Source of the DNA: Alcaligenaceae bacterium
Lineage (GTDB): Bacteria > Pseudomonadota > Gammaproteobacteria > Burkholderiales > Burkholderiaceae_B
NCBI GenBank assembly: GCA_013416485.1
Contig: JACCEO010000008.1
Span: 62,001 to 126,000, forward strand
DNA length: 64,000 bases
Direction: 5' to 3'
Shown here: positions 17,202-24,831 of the stretch, piece after piece
Layout: every line of letters begins with the position of its first letter
Position numbering within the stretch: the first letter of the stretch is position 1
Position numbers and translations under genes: made by a program
Notes under the pieces: model-generated
What the model was told of the DNA's origin: nothing
Databases searched by the model: none
What the model saw: only the letters and a program-made list of their open reading frames with translations

Positions 17202-18514
17202 CACTATCACCTAACGCCATTCTTATCTTAATGTTTGGTGGGCTGACATTGCTCATGCTCACTGGCCTACCGATCGCCTTTGTGCTGGGCGGTTTGTCGC
17301 TATTGCTGACTGTATTCCTATGGAATGCCGATGCTGTCGTCATCATGGTATTGCAGATTTTCGATACCATGCGCTCGGAAGCCTTGCTGGGTATACCGCT
17401 GTACATACTGATGGCTGGTATCTTGCAACGCTCTGGTGTCATACAAGACTTGTATCGTGCGATGGAGCTCTGGTTCGGGCGCTTACGCGGCGGCTTAGCT
17501 ATCGGCACTGTGGTTATTTGTGTCGTCATGGCGGCCATGACAGGTGTAGTTGGCGCGGCCGTAACGGCTATGGCTGTTTTGGCCATGCCGGAAATGCTGA
17601 AGCGTGGCTATGACCCTAAGTTGGTGACTGGCACAATTTGCGCTTCGGGCACTTTAGGCATATTGATACCGCCGTCTGTGCTGACCATTGTGTATGCCGT
17701 AACCGCGCAAGTATCCATAGGCAAGATGCTGATTGCTGGACTGGTGCCAGGGTTGATACTGGCTAGCCTCTATATCTGCTACATCTTATATGTGGCTTAC
17801 ACCAAACCAGGCATGGTGCCAGCTTCCACGGCTGAGCGCGTCCCCATGTCGGTCAAGCTGAAAAGTCTGCAAGCTGTCATTTTGCCTAGTTTGCTGATCG
17901 TGATGATACTGGGATCTATTTTCCTGGGCATAGCAACCCCTACGGAAGCGGCGGCAGTGGGTGTACTGGGTGCGTTGATCGCTGGTTCCATCCGTAAAAG
18001 CCTTACATTTAAAGGGCTGGCAGCAGCATCGATAGAAACGTTAAAAGCCACGTCCATGATCCTATGGATCACCATAGGTGCTAAAGCTTATGTAGCAATT
18101 TTTACAGGACTTGGGGGAGCCAGCACTTTGATGGATTTCATCCAGAATCTGGATGTGCACCCCTATATGATCCTGGCCGCCATGATGCTGATACTAATCT
18201 TCCTGGGCACCGTCCTGGATGAAATCGGCATTATCTTGCTGACAGTACCTGTATTTCTACCCATAGTCAGGGTGCTAGGTTTTGACGAGATCTGGTTTGG
18301 CGTGTTGTATGCCATCACCATACAAACTGGCTACATCAGCCCACCCTTTGGCTACACCCTGTTTTATATCAAAGGGCCGCTACCACCCAGCATCAGCATG
18401 ACTACTGTTTACAAAGGCGTCACACCGTTCATGATGCTGCAAATCGTTGCCTTGCTGATTTGCGTAGCCTTCCCTGGTCTGGTGACCTGGCTGCCACGCT
18501 TGATGACCAACTGA
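17198..18514 (+). CDS. TRAP transporter large permease (DctM family)
   Basis: Main membrane translocation subunit of 438 residues with about twelve hydrophobic segments, the usual DctM size. It shows the family landmarks LLGIPLYILMAGILQRSGV, the GILIPPS motif near residue 151-158 (GTLGILIPPSVL) and GTVLDEIGIILLTVPVFLPI. Sodium-driven uptake is the family mechanism. It is followed 42 bp later by the HMG-CoA reductase gene on the same strand. Confidence 0.94.
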   Translation: MTLSPNAILILMFGGLTLLMLTGLPIAFVLGGLSLLLTVFLWNADAVVIMVLQIFDTMRSEALLGIPLYILMAGILQRSGVIQDLYRAMELWFGRLRGGLAIGTVVICVVMAAMTGVVGAAVTAMAVLAMPEMLKRGYDPKLVTGTICASGTLGILIPPSVLTIVYAVTAQVSIGKMLIAGLVPGLILASLYICYILYVAYTKPGMVPASTAERVPMSVKLKSLQAVILPSLLIVMILGSIFLGIATPTEAAAVGVLGALIAGSIRKSLTFKGLAAASIETLKATSMILWITIGAKAYVAIFTGLGGASTLMDFIQNLDVHPYMILAAMMLILIFLGTVLDEIGIILLTVPVFLPIVRVLGFDEIWFGVLYAITIQTGYISPPFGYTLFYIKGPLPPSISMTTVYKGVTPFMMLQIVALLICVAFPGLVTWLPRLMTN

Positions 18515-18556
18515 TAACTACTTTATTGAAATTTACCTTTGCTAGGATGACCTATT

Positions 18557-19831
18557 GTGACTGATTCAACTAAAACCTCTCGGATATCAGGCTTTCATAA
18601 ACTAAGTATCAGTGACCGCCTGGCGCGTGTGACTGAATTCGCTGGCCTGGACAGCGATGTGGTTGCACAGCTATCCAACTTGGGCAACCTGGACGGTGAA
18701 CTGGCTGACCGCCTGATAGAAAACGTAATTGGTACGATGAGCATACCTGTGGGTATTGCCACCAACATGAAAATCGACGGTCAGGATGTCTTAATTCCTA
18801 TGGCGACGGAAGAATCCTCGGTGGTGGCGGCTGTGTGTAATGCAGGCCGTCAATGCTACGATGATGGTGGTTTCATTACGTCCATGTCAGGTACGCTGAT
18901 GATTGCCCAGATTCAACTGGTGGATGTTACTAACCCAGCCAGCAGCCGTATCAGCATTCTGGAACGTAAAGACGAAATCAAAGATATCTGCGATGCCTGC
19001 GACCCTATACTGGTCAGCTTGGGTGGCGGTTTGCGTGACGTGGAAGTCCGTTTGCTGGAAACCGCCGAAGGCACCATGGTTATTACCCACCTGATCGTGG
19101 ATACTCGTGATGCTATGGGTGCGAATGCCGTGAACTCTATGGCGGAAAAACTGGCTCCCCATATTGAAGCTTGGACCGGTGGCCGTGTTTACTTACGCAT
19201 CTTGTCCAACCTAGCGGATAAGCGTTTGGCACGTGCCCGTGCTACTTGGAGCTGCGAGGCGATAGGTGGTCCAGATGTCCGTGACGGCATCATCAGTGCC
19301 TACGAGTTTGCTGCTGCTGACCCCTACCGTGCTGCCACGCATAACAAAGGCATCATGAATGGTATTTCAGCCGTAGTGCTGGCGACAGGTAACGATACCC
19401 GCGCAGTTGAAGCCGGTGCTCACGCGTTTGCGGCACAAAAAGGCTGGTATACCAGCCTGACTGACTGGGAAGTTACTGCCGAAGGCGACTTAAGTGGCAG
19501 CATAGAATTGCCTATGGCGGTGGGCCTGATCGGAGGTGCGACCAAACTGCACCCTACAGCACGTGCTTGTCTGAAGATACTGGGTGTATCTACTGCAGAT
19601 CAATTGGCACGCATGATAGCCGCTGTAGGCTTGGCACAGAACTTCTCAGCGCTTAAAGCCTTGGCAACTACGGGTGTGCAAAAAGGGCATATGTCCTTGC
19701 ACTCGCAGAATATTGCCATGATGGCAGGCGCTGTGGGTGACGAAATCGACCAGATCTCCAAGATACTGGTCGAAAAGGGCCAGGTCCGTTTGGACGTGGC
19801 CCAGGAAGAACTGAAGAAATTACGCGGGTAA
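18557..19831 (+). CDS. mvaA: Class II hydroxymethylglutaryl-CoA reductase, degradative
   Basis: Cytoplasmic enzyme of 424 residues that in class II bacteria oxidises mevalonate and CoA to HMG-CoA with NAD+. It aligns along its length with the Pseudomonas mevalonii enzyme: ENVIGT (55-60), ATEESS, HNKGIMNG (262-269), ATGND (276-280), GHMSLH (377-382). Counterparts of catalytic Glu83, Lys267, Asp283 and His381 are E86, K264, D280 and H378, and D149 matches the NAD-selecting Asp146. The start is GTG with an AGGATGA site upstream. With the TRAP genes it suggests mevalonate catabolism; no HMG-CoA lyase or thiolase is in the window. Confidence 0.93.
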   Translation: MTDSTKTSRISGFHKLSISDRLARVTEFAGLDSDVVAQLSNLGNLDGELADRLIENVIGTMSIPVGIATNMKIDGQDVLIPMATEESSVVAAVCNAGRQCYDDGGFITSMSGTLMIAQIQLVDVTNPASSRISILERKDEIKDICDACDPILVSLGGGLRDVEVRLLETAEGTMVITHLIVDTRDAMGANAVNSMAEKLAPHIEAWTGGRVYLRILSNLADKRLARARATWSCEAIGGPDVRDGIISAYEFAAADPYRAATHNKGIMNGISAVVLATGNDTRAVEAGAHAFAAQKGWYTSLTDWEVTAEGDLSGSIELPMAVGLIGGATKLHPTARACLKILGVSTADQLARMIAAVGLAQNFSALKALATTGVQKGHMSLHSQNIAMMAGAVGDEIDQISKILVEKGQVRLDVAQEELKKLRG

Positions 19832-20186
19832 TTATTTGCTGATGCTGAAAATCTGAAGCCATATAGGCTCGCGATATTATTGTTATCAAGCTTTTACTCT
19901 CAAACCTGACTCGCCTTCGAAACCTCGCATTCTTGCTATGCCCGCGAGGCTCGTCATGATACTGTCCAGAAGCTTAGGGGGCGAACGAGAGTTTGCCCCA
20001 TTTTTATATTCGCTAAAAGTACGCATAGGTACATGACTGTCAAGTTGGACTCAAGATAACTTGTACTATGCCTTCAGCATAGGTTGAAATCATCAGCTTG
20101 CATTATGTGAAGGAACTATGTCATAATACTTTGCTACAGTCCATACTAATCAATTGATTTTTTGGCTTTGTGCAAAGGTGGCTGGC

Positions 20187-20206
20187 AATCTCACCGCTTC
20201 CGCCAA
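20187..20206 (+). repeat. Putative attachment repeat (right), copy of tRNA-Ser 3' end
   Basis: Exact 20-bp direct copy of the tRNA-Ser(UGA) 3' end (13994-14013), outside any tRNA gene: the upstream sequence does not form a tRNA body. It marks the likely distal boundary of a 6.2-kb inserted segment. tRNA-Leu(UAA) begins 50 bp downstream. Confidence 0.75.
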
Positions 20207-20220
20207 GAAGTTACCCGTTA

Positions 20221-20241
20221 TAGTTTGCACCACGCAAACTA
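20221..20241. other. Short hairpin upstream of tRNA-Leu(UAA)
   Basis: Perfect 8-bp arms TAGTTTGC and GCAAACTA around a 5-base loop. It lies just past the right tRNA-Ser repeat; if the segment 14014-20206 is an insertion, this hairpin originally followed tRNA-Ser and could be its old terminator, although a T-run is lacking. Confidence 0.35.
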
Positions 20242-20255
20242 CAATGTATTTCCCC

Positions 20256-20341
20256 GCACCCATGGCGGAATAGGTAGACGCAAGAGACTTAAAATCTCTC
20301 GGCCACTGGCCGTCCCGGTTCGATTCCGGGTGGGTGCACCA
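20256..20341 (+). tRNA. tRNA-Leu (anticodon UAA)
   Basis: An 86-nt class II tRNA with encoded CCA. Acceptor GCACCC pairs with GGGTGC, the anticodon arm AGAGA-CTTAAAA-TCTCT gives TAA, with a long variable arm and canonical TTCGATT loop. It ends 22 bp before the DUF3108 gene. Confidence 0.96.
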
Positions 20342-20363
20342 CTACAATGTGGTTGTAAATACT

Positions 20364-21137
20364 ATGATATTCCAACTACTTTCCCCGCTAAGCACAGTTT
20401 TTCTTACGCTGTGCCCGCAATCCTTGCGCAAACCCATAGCGCGAACATGTGTTCTAGTCACTGCTGGGCTGCTTAGCTTACATGTAGCACAAGCCCAAAC
20501 CCTAGATTACGTAGATGCCAGCTTTTCGGTGGAATACAACGACAAGCGGACCCAGGCCGAAAATCACTTAAAAATTCAACGAGATCACGACCAGTACCAG
20601 ATCCATTTCGACTTGGATCACTGGCTGCTGTCATCAAAACAAAAAGCCACTTTTGACATGAAGCAATGCCATGTTCAACCCATGTCATATGCTGCCACGA
20701 ATAAACAACCCTTTAAAGACGAAAAACACCAAACTATTGCGTTTGATTGGGTCGATAAAAAAGCCATATTCAACAGCGAAAACGAAGAGAAAACGTTCGA
20801 CCTAGATCCGCCTTTATATGACCCTTTAAGTTTCTTTTTTGAAGCCCGCTGTGAACTAATAGCTGGTAAAAAAGACTTTATCTACCCTTTAATTTATAAA
20901 GGTAACAAAAGAACCCACCACTACAAGGTGATAGGCAATGACATGGTTCAAACTGGCCAGGGGCAGGTTGAAGCCTTGGTCGTCGAACGCGTAAGAAGTA
21001 GCACCACCCGTAAGACACGGCTGTATGTTGCCCCTAGCCTTGATTACTTACTGGTCAAATTTGAACATCAAGAAAATCGTGTGGTAAAGATTTCAGCTAC
21101 TTTGCAACATATGGATTACCGACTGTCTAATCGTTAA
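20364..21137 (+). CDS. DUF3108 domain-containing exported protein
   Basis: Uncharacterised protein of 257 residues. The ATG at 20364 (MIFQLLSP) is preferred; an in-frame ATG ten codons earlier lies inside the tRNA gene. The N-terminus has a basic/hydrophobic segment ending LSLHVAQA-QTL, a likely signal peptide with cleavage near residue 45. The mature part is beta-rich with the family pattern YxxSFSVEYN and a DPLSFFFEAR block near the middle, as in DUF3108 proteins presumed periplasmic or outer-membrane associated. No function is established. Confidence 0.8.
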   Translation: MIFQLLSPLSTVFLTLCPQSLRKPIARTCVLVTAGLLSLHVAQAQTLDYVDASFSVEYNDKRTQAENHLKIQRDHDQYQIHFDLDHWLLSSKQKATFDMKQCHVQPMSYAATNKQPFKDEKHQTIAFDWVDKKAIFNSENEEKTFDLDPPLYDPLSFFFEARCELIAGKKDFIYPLIYKGNKRTHHYKVIGNDMVQTGQGQVEALVVERVRSSTTRKTRLYVAPSLDYLLVKFEHQENRVVKISATLQHMDYRLSNR

Positions 21138-21172
21138 GCACACAACATGACTACCTTATGCGAACTTTCCGC

Positions 21173-21901
21173 TTAAGCTACTTTGGGCAATTCCTGCTTT
21201 GTGTCCGAAGACTGGCTCCAGCGCTGCATAATGGAAGTAATGTAAACCGTAAAGATCGGCAAGGTTGTCATTCCAATTACCGCAAGCACTGCGGTTGACA
21301 CCTTCCCTACAGCGGTAACAGCAATAATGTTAGAGCCCACCGTAGTTACCGTCATTGAAGCCCACCACAACACGTCGTAATAGCTTTTTATCTGCTCGTT
21401 CACCCCTGCCTCGAACACATAAAAGATCAGCGTCTGAAAATAAATCAAGGCAAAGAACAGCACAATATAAGAAATAAACAAGCTAGTAATGCTATTACGA
21501 ATCACCAAACGACTTAGCACAATTAAGGCGGCGCCCCCCCGCAATACCGGTATAAATCGTAGCAGGTAAGTCATCTCGCCCGAGAAGCTGATTGAAAACA
21601 TCTTGGATAAATAGACATAGGGAATCGACAGAAAAATAACGATGAAGTACCGCCAAAAGAATCGTTTTTTATTCTGTGATAGAAAAAGCATGACGATAAA
21701 ATCCAGCAAAAAATAGCCGCAAATCCAGAACTGTATCGTCAAGTAAATAGAGCTATCCTCATCTTCTGATGACAGCTCCCCCAAGAACGTTTCCATCGAA
21801 ATACAAATGATCAGCACCACCGTCAGAATGATGGTTAGTGCGTTCATTGCTTTCTCTAGCTCACTTAAATTCTCAGCTTTATCGTTTAGATGTAATGTCA
21901 T
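21173..21901 (-). CDS. Six-helix ion channel with non-canonical selectivity filter
   Basis: Inner-membrane protein of 242 residues with an N-terminal voltage-sensor-like bundle (helices at about 21-40, 55-75, 82-100, 112-135) and an S5-pore-S6 module (about 138-225). The pore block WWASMTVTTVGSN (179-191) is plainly that of a potassium-type channel, but the YGD after TVG is replaced by SN, so ion preference is uncertain. The putative S4 has few basic residues. Its start overlaps the amidohydrolase stop by four bases (ATGA), so both are probably translated together. AT-rich compared with neighbours. Confidence 0.82.
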   Translation of the reverse strand: MTLHLNDKAENLSELEKAMNALTIILTVVLIICISMETFLGELSSEDEDSSIYLTIQFWICGYFLLDFIVMLFLSQNKKRFFWRYFIVIFLSIPYVYLSKMFSISFSGEMTYLLRFIPVLRGGAALIVLSRLVIRNSITSLFISYIVLFFALIYFQTLIFYVFEAGVNEQIKSYYDVLWWASMTVTTVGSNIIAVTAVGKVSTAVLAVIGMTTLPIFTVYITSIMQRWSQSSDTKQELPKVA

Positions 21902-23391
21902 AGCGCGGAAAGTGTGCTTTTGTATATCTTGCCGTCTTTCATGATCAAACGCAGATTGGTCTCTGGGTCGGTCAGGAAATCAAGATTTACGGTAGGATCG
22001 CCATCGGCCACCAAGATATCAGCCAGTGAACCAGGAGCAATAGTTCCCAGCCCGCCTTCGTATGGATTACGTAAGCCAGACATCATTAATAGTTCGCCGT
22101 TCTGGCCTGTGGCCATACGCAAAAGATCCAGCGGCTGATAAAAGCGCGTCAGTTTGGCCAACATGCGCCCATGATTTGGCAGGTTTTGCGGGGTGAACAA
22201 GATGTCGGTTCCCCAGGCAGTCTGGATATTGAATTTTTGGGCCATCTCGTAGGCTTTGACAGTACCTTGAGCTACTCGCAATTGATTCGCCCTAGCTGCT
22301 GGTTCGGCTAGTTTGTTCGAGTCCTCATCGGCCAGGAAAGGCTGCAAGCTCCACCATATACCCTTGTCCGCCATCATGCGAACGACCTCTTCATCGGCTA
22401 GTTGCCCATGCTCGATAGACCTCACACCAGCCCGAACCGCACGCTCTATACCTTTGGCGGTATACACATGCACCATGACATAGGTACCCCAATCACTTGC
22501 TGCCGCAACGCCAGCTCGTAATTCCGCTTCGGTGAACTGCAAACTATCCAGGGGATCATAGGGTGAGGCCACACCACCGCCTGCCATTAGCTTAATCTGT
22601 GACGCGCCTAGCATTAGCTCTTCACGTGCGCGACGCAATACCTCGGATTCACCATCGGCAATCGATGAAACACCTGCACGCATGGTGTGAGTAATGTCGC
22701 CATCAGCACGCGGGATCTCGGAGCGCATACGGAAATCCCCATGACCCGACGTCTGCGTAATCATGGCACCCGACGGATAGATACGAGGACCGTGAACCAG
22801 ACCTTCATCGATAGCGCGTTTCAATGCAAAGCTGGGGCCACCCGCATCACGAGTGGTAGTAAAGCCGCGCATCAAGGTGCGTTGAGCTTCGTTAGCCGCC
22901 ACTAAATGAATATAAGGGACATCTGCTGTCATGGCTTGCATTTGCGTCAAACCGCACAAGGTCGAATGCCAATGTGCATCGATCAAACCCGGCATAACCA
23001 GCCGCCCGCCACAATCAATGATTTCCACGTCTCCTGGTGCCTCGCCTGCCGCCGGTAAGTCCACGACCTTATTACCTTCTATCCGTACATTCCTACCCTG
23101 CGTCACTGCACTTGTAATACCGTCGAATAAACGCAGGTTCGTCAACAATATAGGACGTGTGGATGTCTTGGGTTGTTGCGCAAAAGCACTATCTGACTTG
23201 AACCCCGTAAAAGGCAGGACCGCAGCCTCCATGCCACCTAAAGACATACGATGCATTAAGTCGGTGGATACGCGCCGATGAAACGACCGGACCACGGGGC
23301 TGGCACATTTGCAACCGCAAGTCGCCGAATGTATATGCCTGAAACGCATATAACGTTGAGACTGACCACCGCTTACATTGAGTTGTTGCAT
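21898..23391 (-). CDS. Exported amidohydrolase (binuclear metal, imidazolonepropionase/prolidase-like)
   Basis: Metal hydrolase of 497 residues from the amidohydrolase superfamily. Likely metal ligands: HxH at H140/H142 (DAHWH), lysine K267 in IKLMAGGG as carbamylated bridge, H308, H328 and D396 (WGTD). Residues 1-75 form an unusual leader with CGCKC at 25-29, the pair RR at 39-40 and a hydrophobic stretch ending SAFA-QQ, which reads as a twin-arginine export signal. The substrate (dipeptide, lactone or cyclic amide) cannot be told. It is translationally coupled to the ion channel and divergent from ytcA-mdtNOP. Confidence 0.84.
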   Translation of the reverse strand: MQQLNVSGGQSQRYMRFRHIHSATCGCKCASPVVRSFHRRVSTDLMHRMSLGGMEAAVLPFTGFKSDSAFAQQPKTSTRPILLTNLRLFDGITSAVTQGRNVRIEGNKVVDLPAAGEAPGDVEIIDCGGRLVMPGLIDAHWHSTLCGLTQMQAMTADVPYIHLVAANEAQRTLMRGFTTTRDAGGPSFALKRAIDEGLVHGPRIYPSGAMITQTSGHGDFRMRSEIPRADGDITHTMRAGVSSIADGESEVLRRAREELMLGASQIKLMAGGGVASPYDPLDSLQFTEAELRAGVAAASDWGTYVMVHVYTAKGIERAVRAGVRSIEHGQLADEEVVRMMADKGIWWSLQPFLADEDSNKLAEPAARANQLRVAQGTVKAYEMAQKFNIQTAWGTDILFTPQNLPNHGRMLAKLTRFYQPLDLLRMATGQNGELLMMSGLRNPYEGGLGTIAPGSLADILVADGDPTVNLDFLTDPETNLRLIMKDGKIYKSTLSAL

Positions 23392-23520
23392 ATTGTTCCT
23401 ATTTTTAAGAGTGTGCTGTGCGCAATATACGGTAAATAAAATGTTACATTGACGCCTACCCCACCAACCCTACCAAAAGAGCCTTACTTTTATAGGCTCG
23501 CCACCACAAGGTTTTTAATC

Positions 23521-23778
23521 ATGCCACGTATTGTTACGTCATGGTTGGTTGCAATCATACTTTCAGGATGCACAAACGCACCGTCCGTATATGCGTTCGG
23601 GTCATACTTTCCTTCGTGGCTGCTTTGCGCTGTTATAGGCATACTTGGTACGATTTTAGTACGCGTAATTTTTATCCGTCTGGGGCTAGATAATGCAATG
23701 CCGCTCCGTCTTCTGGTTTACGTGTGCATAGCACTAATCATTTCCATCAGCACGTCGCTGGCTTTCTTCGCCACCTGA
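23521..23778 (+). CDS. ytcA: YtcA-family lipoprotein
   Basis: Small membrane lipoprotein of 85 residues. The ATG at 23521 is chosen because it follows AAGG and directly begins the signal peptide; the lipobox is LSGC (cysteine at residue 18), followed by two hydrophobic helices. In Escherichia coli the homologue precedes mdtN in the mdtNOP efflux operon, and the same order is seen here, three bases before the HlyD-family gene. Its role in the pump is unknown. Confidence 0.82.
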   Translation: MPRIVTSWLVAIILSGCTNAPSVYAFGSYFPSWLLCAVIGILGTILVRVIFIRLGLDNAMPLRLLVYVCIALIISISTSLAFFAT

Positions 23779-23781
23779 ACC

Positions 23782-24831
23782 ATGAACCACTCCACACAAC
23801 CACAAAGCAACAAACGGCTTTTGACTCGTGTCATTGCAACCCTTACCATCGTGGGCGCCATTGCAATGATCGTGCTGTATCAATGGATGTCCTCTCCGCT
23901 ATCGGAAGACGCCATGTTACAAGCCGATGTCGTTCATATCAGCACCCCCGTACCGGGCCGTGTCGAAAAATTCTATGTCACCGACAATGGCAGGGTAAAA
24001 CGCGGTGATCTGCTGTTTACCCTGGATCCTACGGTGTACCGTCTGCGCGTAGAACAAGCCGACGCCGAACTCAAAGCGGCACAAGCGGCCCTAAGCGCGA
24101 AACAACGGCAGATCAATGCTGAACACTCCAATGTCGCAATCGCCAACGAACAAGTCGAACGAGCACTTTCAAATCTGAGCTTGACCGAAAAAACGCTAGC
24201 ACGGCTAGTACCACTGGGTAAGAAAGGTTATGTCACTACCCAGCAAGTCGATGATGCACGAACCTTACATCGCGATGCACAAGTCAGTCTAAAACAAGCG
24301 CAAGCACAGGCCGATGCTGCAGTGAGCTTGGTCGGCACATTAGAAGCTGCCGAAGCAGTGGTTCAGGTCAGCCACAGCGCTTTGGCCATCGCCCAGCGCG
24401 CGCTTGCCGACACCCAAGTACACGCACCTCATGACGGGCTGGTGGTGGGTTTGTCAGCCTCATCGGGTGAATATGTCGCTCCTGATCAATCACTATTCAC
24501 GCTGATAAATACCGAACAATGGTATGCCACAGCCTTCTTTCGCGAAACAGAACTTGCCCAGGTACAGCCTGGCGCTTGCGCGCTAGTCTATGCCCTTGCC
24601 AATCCCTCGGTAGCGATCAAGGGAACCGTCGACAGCATAGGCTGGGGGGTAGGCTCAACTGACCTGATCAAACTGCCTAGGACCTTACCCATCGTACAGA
24701 AATCCCTTAACTGGGTACGAGTGGCTCAACGTTTTCCCGTTAAGGTGCGCATTGAAGATGCACCAGAAAATCTGCTGCGCATCGGTGCATCCGCAGTTGT
24801 AGTCGTACAGCCGCATGGCAAAAACTGCTAA
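23782..24831 (+). CDS. mdtN: HlyD-family membrane-fusion protein, MdtN-like
   Basis: Periplasmic adaptor of a tripartite efflux pump, 349 residues. One N-terminal membrane helix (about 14-33), a split lipoyl/barrel-sandwich domain (VVHISTPVPGRVEKFYVTDNGRVKRGDLLF and VHAPHDGLVVGLSASSGEYV), and between them a helical hairpin of about residues 90-200 rich in A, Q and E. It overlaps the next gene by 17 bp and belongs to the ytcA-mdtN-mdtO-mdtP unit. E. coli MdtNOP has been linked to resistance to sulfa drugs and other compounds; the substrate here is open. Confidence 0.9.
   Translation: MNHSTQPQSNKRLLTRVIATLTIVGAIAMIVLYQWMSSPLSEDAMLQADVVHISTPVPGRVEKFYVTDNGRVKRGDLLFTLDPTVYRLRVEQADAELKAAQAALSAKQRQINAEHSNVAIANEQVERALSNLSLTEKTLARLVPLGKKGYVTTQQVDDARTLHRDAQVSLKQAQAQADAAVSLVGTLEAAEAVVQVSHSALAIAQRALADTQVHAPHDGLVVGLSASSGEYVAPDQSLFTLINTEQWYATAFFRETELAQVQPGACALVYALANPSVAIKGTVDSIGWGVGSTDLIKLPRTLPIVQKSLNWVRVAQRFPVKVRIEDAPENLLRIGASAVVVVQPHGKNC

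Larger units (their letters stand above)
19832..20255. other. Intergenic region containing the right end of the putative island
   Basis: A 424-bp stretch without a recognisable gene. It contains a CCTCGC/GCGAGG pair (19923-19928, 19944-19949) without a T-run, AT-rich DNA up to 20186, the 20-bp tRNA-Ser repeat at 20187-20206, and a hairpin TAGTTTGC/GCAAACTA (20221-20241) just before tRNA-Leu. No integrase remnant was recognised in six frames. Confidence 0.5.

Noticed and set aside
20187-20206. A second, degenerate tRNA-Ser gene at this place
   Set aside because: Only the 3' 20 bases match; the preceding 70 bases cannot form the D, anticodon or variable arms.
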